This document shows positions 58,301-64,000 of a stretch of DNA of 64,000 nt, piece after piece. The stretch covers positions 26,140,695 through 26,204,694 of the forward strand of contig NC_037599.1 in the NCBI RefSeq assembly GCF_003073045.1, read 5' to 3'. Position 1 is the first letter of the stretch; every line of letters begins with the position of its first letter. Origin of the DNA: Pomacea canaliculata. Its lineage: Eukaryota > Mollusca > Gastropoda > Architaenioglossa > Ampullariidae. The notes under the pieces were generated by a model. The model made no database searches. It was not told where the DNA came from and saw nothing but the letters and a program-made list of their open reading frames with translations. The position numbers and the translations under genes are program-made.

Positions 58301-58581
58301 ACCACTACACTATCATGTGCCCCCAAGTCTCTCGTCATTTAAAGCTCTCTTTCTTATATCAGTTCCCCCTCTAAAAGTTTGTAAACTAGGCCTTTACAAT
58401 TATTTAAGGACCTTCTGGCTGTGATGTTTGTTCTGTTGTAGTCGAGACTTTAGTCGTAGTCAATATTTTTGTCTGATCGAGTAGTCAATATTTTTGTCTC
58501 AGCTACCACGTGACCCTGTGCACCCGCCTCCTGACAGACCTCGGCTTCGGTTAACTTCTTTCTGTAATTGCTGTCTGTAAG

Positions 58582-58770
58582 ATCATGGACGTGTATAGGT
58601 GGATTGCTGTCTGTCTGCCAAGACCAAGTGTTATCCTCTTGCGAAATGATCCACTGTCAATCCCGGCGAGCCTAAACAAAGAATGTGAATAAACCGGAAG
58701 CTATGGCGTCTAATGCCTCGTTTTAGCAGTTAACTGGAAAAAATCTGCCAGCAGTCCAGTTCGTAGTATG
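58582..58770 (-). promoter_or_regulatory. fourth copy of the GIMAP upstream conserved block
   Basis: Matches 6008-6175, 19205-19370 and 26870-27030, with long shared words such as TGCTGTCTGTCTGCC, CCCGGCGAGCCTAAACAA (TCGGCGAGCC in the units) and ATAAACCGGAAGC. No CaaX-type coding exons follow at the spacing seen in units 1-3. It may be a retained promoter or enhancer of a lost or diverged gene (exons at 54.76 and 56.12 kb lie downstream on the minus strand). Confidence 0.5.
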
Positions 58771-59939
58771 ATTGTATATCGGTAGGGGATGGAACGTTAC
58801 TCCCTCAGATATCATTTTATTAAGATTTTAGCAATTATATTTATATTAAGATTATGTTATATATCTTAATAATGTGATAGCACATCGTTTTATTCACTTT
58901 ATTGTCTCATGATGCTATAGATTGATTGTAAAAGTTATGACATGAGCTTTTTTTTCCATAGTTACCGCTTCCACAAAACTTTAGTCTTACATTAGTAGGA
59001 ATACAAAAGTTACCTTTTTGTATAAGTTTGGGAAATGTAAACTGCATTCAGTTTTATGTTTGCTGTTGTTAAAAAAACATTTACATGAAAACTTTTATTT
59101 TAAAGTGCGTTGCTGATTTGGTTCACAAATTTTTTTTGCTTGTCATTTATTATTCAATTTGTTATCGTTGTGATACATTTGTCTTAGAATAACAATGAGT
59201 AAATCAATAGAGTACATCCAGATTGTGCATTATATTTAATAATATACATATGTGAATATATATGTGTATAACACGCATGTGCAGATGTTAAGCGCAATTC
59301 TTATAATATAAAAGTTGAATAACAGTTTAAGACCTTTCATACAATGTGTTTTAAAACAAACTTAATCTAAAGTGCAGTACTATGTTTATGTTTAGCTATT
59401 TGTGCTACACTTTTAGTTGTAAAATGAAACGTGATCAATATGGCAACAGTATATCATGACCCAAGCAAAGCTTTTCTTTTAAATTCATAGAGAAAATAAA
59501 AGTAAAATATTTTTCTAACAAAGCGATTCGAAGAGTTGTCTTTACTCGTCTCTTATTCTTGGTGTGTGTGTGTGAGAGAGAGAGAGCCAGTGGAAAATAA
59601 ATAAAAGGAGGGGAGATAAGACTGATAAACTTTCAAATCTGCGGTCTATGAAGGTAAGGATCACTGTAGTTAATTCAACAATTTTTGAGGGTAACATTTT
59701 GCCATTCCAGAAATCTGGTTGAGAAAGAATATGACCAATACTACCTAAATGTGTTTCTAACATTTGTAGCAGTGATATAAGGAAAAAAACTGATGTTTTC
59801 TTTATTACTAAGCTCCCGCTCACAATCACCATTCATATGTTTATATGTGTGTGCTTATAATCCATGAATATTGTTGTGCGTTGACCATCAGAGTAACAGA
59901 TATCTGAACTTTTTCAACAATACAAGCATTAGACAGAGG
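58771..59939. other. AT-rich intergenic stretch, no gene seen
   Basis: Very AT-rich, with a TG/GA microsatellite near 59560-59590. A 96-codon minus-strand open frame (59542-59832) has no recognisable motif or splice support. Nothing else was identified. Confidence 0.4.
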
Positions 59940-60365
59940 ATAGAGAGTATAATCTGTACAAGTCCCTCGTAGTACCGATCCTGCTCTATGGGTGTGACAC
60001 GTGGACTCTGTTCACCGAGACGGAAAAGAGAATCCAGGCATTTGAGAGAAAGTACCTGAGTAGACTGCTTTGGATCTCATACAGAGAAGATAGAACCAAC
60101 GATTTTGTACGATGTACGGTTGCCACATTTGTCTGACACCAGTAACCTCTACTTCTAACAATCAAGTCACGTAAGATGGTTTTCTTTGGCCATGTGACCA
60201 GGCATGAACCTCTGTCGGAACTATCATTCGAGGCACTTAGAGAATGATCGACGCCTCGGTGGTCAGTTGACGAATTGGATTATGACAGTCAAAGACTGGA
60301 CAGGTGGTCCTGTGCATGACCTGCTGACTGTTGCTGAACTTTTTGACGACGTCTAGGCTAGAGGC
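59940..60365 (+). mobile_element. LINE C-terminal fragment (same family as 33.7-34.1 kb)
   Basis: The plus strand reads YKSLVVPILLYGCDTWTLF, then EKRIQAFERKYLSRLLWISY, then a degraded tail ending near KDWTGGPVHDL. This is the end of a non-LTR reverse transcriptase frame. It has several frameshifts. A second, shorter copy of the tail follows at 60715-60935. Confidence 0.65.
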
Positions 60366-60714
60366 AGCTTGACACACTGGTACGTATTTTCCAAAAAATT
60401 ATTAAAAAATAACTGAAAAAGGTAGAAGAATAATTCAAACTGATAATGATAGATTAAACTGTGTAGAAAAGGAACAGTCTGCTTGAAACGTGCTAGAGAA
60501 TTTACTTTTATTGTAATCAACACTGTAATCAATATTGTAATCGGGTAATTGAAATAAAGTTTTTAAAAAGTTTTTCAGGCACATGTTTACACAGGTTATG
60601 TCATCTAAAAAGAAGATAGACTTTCAGGAACGAGAGTTTGATTTTTGAAAACCAAGAAGAAATGTACACACATTGTTCTGGTCCATAAAAAATTGCAAAT
60701 GATGCACTAATAAT

Positions 60715-60935
60715 AAGGTTCCAGAATTCTGAAAATCCGAGGAATTTTTACGATGCATGGTTACAACATCTGTCAGACACTCAGAACCTCTACTTTCAAC
60801 AATCAAGATGGTCTTCTTTAGTCATGTGACCCGACACGAAGTGGTCAGTTGACGAATTGGATTACGAACGTCAAAGACTGGACAGGTGGTCCTGTGTACG
60901 ACCTGCTGACTATCGGTGACTACAGGTGTGAGTAG
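60715..60935 (+). mobile_element. second LINE tail fragment
   Basis: Repeats part of the 60.1-60.36 kb tail (words such as CAGTTGACGAATTGGATTA and AAAGACTGGACAGGTGGTCCTGTG) with a deletion. It is not coding. A C homopolymer follows near 60977-60992. Confidence 0.55.
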
Positions 60936-60992
60936 TGAGCCTGTCATCTGCCGCGTCTGTTCATGTGGTCCACTCTCCCCCCCCCCCCCCCC

Positions 60993-62285
60993 AACGACCT
61001 GTACCCTTCAAGGGGATGACTGACTGTTAGAATCAACATAGACCTACACAGAACTGAGTAAGCTGTGCTTTTACACGAGATCTTGAGAGAGCTTTATCCT
61101 GTTGACAAGAGTCTGTAACCTCTAGTAAGGACCTGTCAGCGCAGCTGCATCCTGATAGGAATGTGTGGATGCTGAGTCTGCTGATGGGGACTAAGATCAA
61201 CTCTAGACACTAAAACTGAACTAAACGTTCTAAAAACGTAAAAGACCTTTGAACTAAAACAACTGCACATAGCAATCAACGTGACTCAGCCACACAGACA
61301 TATTGTGAAGGTGTAGATACAGGTAGGAAATGACAGAACCATCGGCTGTAGTCTATAAACTGTGGAGTGATATAAGGCTTTGGTATTAGGAAGAGTTGAA
61401 AATATCAATTTCCATGGTGAAGAGAGATGCCGTGAACGAGTTTTATTCTTGTCTTTAGTTGTGTCTGGTGTACTGCTGTCCCACATCATTTAACCACCAA
61501 CTATCTCTCTCCCACTTTAGCAACCTGCACTTTACACACCCACTCCATTATCATCACACAGTCCAAAAATGCTGGGCTTCAGCCAAAACTTTTATTTCTC
61601 TGAAATATTCTGCTGTTGACCTCATTTCTGAAAAATTTCTATTGGTGGCAATACTTCAGCATTCGTTTCTTAAAAATACATTAAGGTGTGGGAAAGAAGT
61701 TCTGTCTCGCGCGCCAACATTCACTATTTCAATACACTAACCTGTTGAAAGATGATGAGAATAAAAATGACGAAATAATGATACAATCATTCAACTGTAA
61801 TATATACTTGAGTGGTTTTTATTTGGATCAATAAATAACCCTTACAAAACAGTTTTAAAAAGTAAGTTTACATTTTAGCTATGTTTTTCTTGCTTATAAA
61901 GGTACAACACAGGTCTTTATACACCTAACGCGGCTAATACTATAGGTGTAAAATATAGCATCAGTTCTAACAGCGGACTCTTTCGAGCCACAGTAAAGCT
62001 TACCTGTCTTCTTGTACCTGAGATAATTATTTATTAGAACAGTGTCTATTATTAGACTTTTAACACTATAGGACCTCACAGTTACCTAGGTGTTGGTGTT
62101 GACCAGCTTATTAGATCCACTGATAAAATAGTAAATGATTAGTCGAGATGTCACATCAAACTTATCTTGATAACAGATGTAGAAAACCAACATACAATGA
62201 AGTACTTGAACACTAAACTAAGATTACTGCTGCACAGTTTAACGGTCTTTAAATGTGAGTTCTTAAGCAGTGTTGTTATTTATTA
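60993..62285. other. 3' flank of the 62 kb GIMAP gene, no gene seen
   Basis: Contains short open frames (61286-61489, 61459-61740, 61894-62079) without recognisable motifs. Minus-strand AATAAA candidates occur close to the stop (62279-62284) and near 61818. Nothing else was identified. Confidence 0.4.
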
Positions 62286-63479
62286 CTACAACGGCCTATA
62301 GGGAGGCTTTCTATTCCAGCCCCCGATGAGGCCCCGAAAACATTGATATACAGCCTGCAGCATCCATAATATCAAATACCATATGAATAGTAGAACATCT
62401 CCACATCCTTTCCAAATCACCCACAGTGTAGTTTGGGGTAAGTTATCAATTGTTTTCAATAACAGTTCGACTGCTTCTTCATTCCGAGAGCTCGTTGGTC
62501 CGTGGAACAGGACGTACCTACCCGAGGCGTCGTTCAACACGCTGTTCAGTTCGCGACAAACGGTCCCGAGCTCCTCACCAAGGTCACGGTCTTGCCGGTC
62601 TCCAAAGGTGAAGGCCACCACAAGCCGCCGACAAAGGTCGCGACCCCATATCTCCTTCACTTGCTGATAGATGGCGAACTCCTCGGCCGTGTAGCGAACA
62701 TCACAGCGAACAGCCAGCAGAACGGCGTCTGGGGTCGTCTCGGGGTCACCCTTCCACTTCTTCACTTCCGCTTGAATTTCAGAGACCGTGTGGTACTGGT
62801 TGCTTAGGTCAGGTGTGTCGGTCACCTGCGGACGACAGAAAGTAAGCCCCAAAATGATCACACACACACGCACAACCAACCCTGCAAATAGATAAAATTA
62901 GTTTTATTATTAATTTAAAACAAAGAAAGGAAAAAGAAGTGATGATGATGTTTTTTGACTTTCAAATCAAAGATCTTTTACGTTTTTGTTTCACTTTACT
63001 CGCTGGGTTCTGGACAAGATATTCTCTCTCTCTCTCAACATTTGAGTGGATTTTTCCTTTTCCTTCTCCAACAAAAAATGTACTGGAGCAGATTTTTCCA
63101 TGTGCTTAGATATCTTTGTTAAAGGTTGGAAAGCTCATAAAGCGTGTGTTAATAGATAATGATTGTGTCTCTTGTCCCATTTTACATGTAAAAGAGAAGC
63201 AATATCTTATTTTAATTTACTTTGCAAAAGAAAGAAGAGGTAAAATGTGAAATTTAAAAGTTACTACTGGAATGAAAACTCGATGATCCTCTATCTTACT
63301 TCAATAATCCTGCCATTCCTTGCTGACGATCTTGTTGCCGTGGATACCGTCGTACACGCCATCCCAGTCCCAACAGCAAACATCTTCTGGCGGAGGATGA
63401 TGTTCCCCAGAGAACTTTTGCCATTTCCTGTTTTCCCGATGATCAAAATTCTTGTCGAATGTCCTTGGTTCGAACTCAT
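62286..63479 (-). CDS. GIMAP-like GTPase with single C-terminal transmembrane helix (two coding exons)
   Basis: Predicted 239-residue protein. Exon 1 is 63479-63300 (MSSNQGHSTRILIIGKTGNG, then KSSLGN; donor GAA|GTAAGA). Exon 2 is 62825-62286 (acceptor TCCGCAG|GTGACC), joined in phase 0. G3 is DTPD (VTDTPDLSNQ). Then come LLAVRCDVRYTAEEF, FTFGDRQDRD near G4, and a G-R-Y-V-L-F box. The residues corresponding to exon 3 of the other transmembrane genes lie in the same exon here. They form a helix-rich linker and one hydrophobic segment (VLLFIWYLILWMLQAVY, about residues 203-219), then a basic-proline tail. A truncated duplicate is at 36.9-37.45 kb. The coding sequence is intact. The start was chosen at the ATG three bases after a GCACAG acceptor. 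Confidence 0.8.
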
Positions 63480-64000
63480 TTTCTGTGCAACAACCAACAC
63501 AAACATTGAGATACATGTAGTAAACAGATAACACTACTTATTATTTCTCTTTTTATTATTACAGTGATTTTGCCGTTGAGACCCTCTCTGTATTTCTGTA
63601 ACTTTATGATATCGACTTGTACCTTCAGGAGGGTTGAGTAAAATGCACAAAAAACAAACCACATCGTGCATAATCTTAAATTAGCAAAAGTACACATCAT
63701 TCACAACTGTCTCTATTGGAATGTGTTAATGAATATACAGAGGAGAATATAATCTACATTATAAAGGAGAAAATTTGTTGACAATCACGCCTTGCCTTGA
63801 TGCTTGTGTGTTGAGAGCAGCCGGGTGTCGATGAGTAGAGTCAGGGAAGCTCACAGTGTGTTTGTTTGAGGCTGTGAACAAGTTCTCAAGGCTGACTTCA
63901 CCACCAGCAGTTCCACTCAGGATAAAGTAGTCTCTTGTATAGACAGCTACACAGCCACAACCTTCAGCAGGTCACGTCAATCAAGTCTAGTCAGCTGCAC
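63480..64000. other. upstream DNA of the 62 kb gene
   Basis: A minus-strand acceptor directly before the ATG (GTTGCACAG|AAA) implies that an upstream leader exon lies in or beyond this stretch. No conserved leader block like that of units 1-3 is visible. No other gene was recognised before the window ends. Confidence 0.35.

Overview
This is animal nuclear DNA: AT-rich, intron-containing, and full of LINEs, DNA transposons, solo LTRs and microsatellites. The host genes are a cluster of GIMAP/AIG1-type GTPases (GTPase of immunity-associated protein family). Expanded GIMAP families of this type are known from molluscs, and the elements (Rex1/CR1-like LINEs, a tRNA-derived SINE, a THAP/TTAA transposon) would fit a lophotrochozoan, most likely a gastropod or other mollusc. 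The phylum is an inference; no species can be named from the sequence.

Layout. (1) About 0.6-29 kb is a tandem array of three related units. Each carries a minus-strand two-coding-exon GIMAP gene (4.53-2.85, 18.16-16.97 and 25.82-24.65 kb) plus a conserved non-coding leader/promoter block about 1 kb upstream. All three proteins end in a C-a-a-M box, so prenylation is the likely membrane anchor. The units are interrupted by different insertions: a hAT-like MITE, foldback-like MITEs, solo LTRs, LINE pieces and a Ty3/gypsy fossil. Several of these have an uninterrupted ('empty') site in a sister unit, which gives a relative chronology. (2) 29.4-30.8 kb is a plus-strand four-exon GIMAP-like gene that looks dead (in-frame TGA, 3' end lost to a LINE). 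(3) 30.9-41.1 kb is mainly mobile DNA: a LINE with an inverted 5' half, a Rex1-like derivative with an internal inversion, a LINE with a decayed 2A-like peptide, and a TTAA/THAP transposon that contains a cadherin gene fragment. (4) 42.4-52.0 kb has two minus-strand three-exon GIMAP genes ending in two transmembrane segments. (5) 54.7-58.8 kb holds orphan GIMAP-like exons and a partial duplicate of the 43-47 kb segment. (6) 62.3-63.5 kb is another two-exon GIMAP gene with one predicted C-terminal transmembrane segment.

Together the locus looks like a birth-and-death immune GTPase cluster in which one G domain has been joined to different membrane-anchoring tails: CaaX, a two-helix hairpin, or a single helix. 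The transmembrane genes share an unusual G3 motif (DTPD in place of DTPG), while the CaaX genes keep DTPG. No complete tRNA, rRNA or CRISPR was seen. Exon boundaries were read by eye from GT/AG sites, frame continuity and comparison between copies; no transcript evidence was available.
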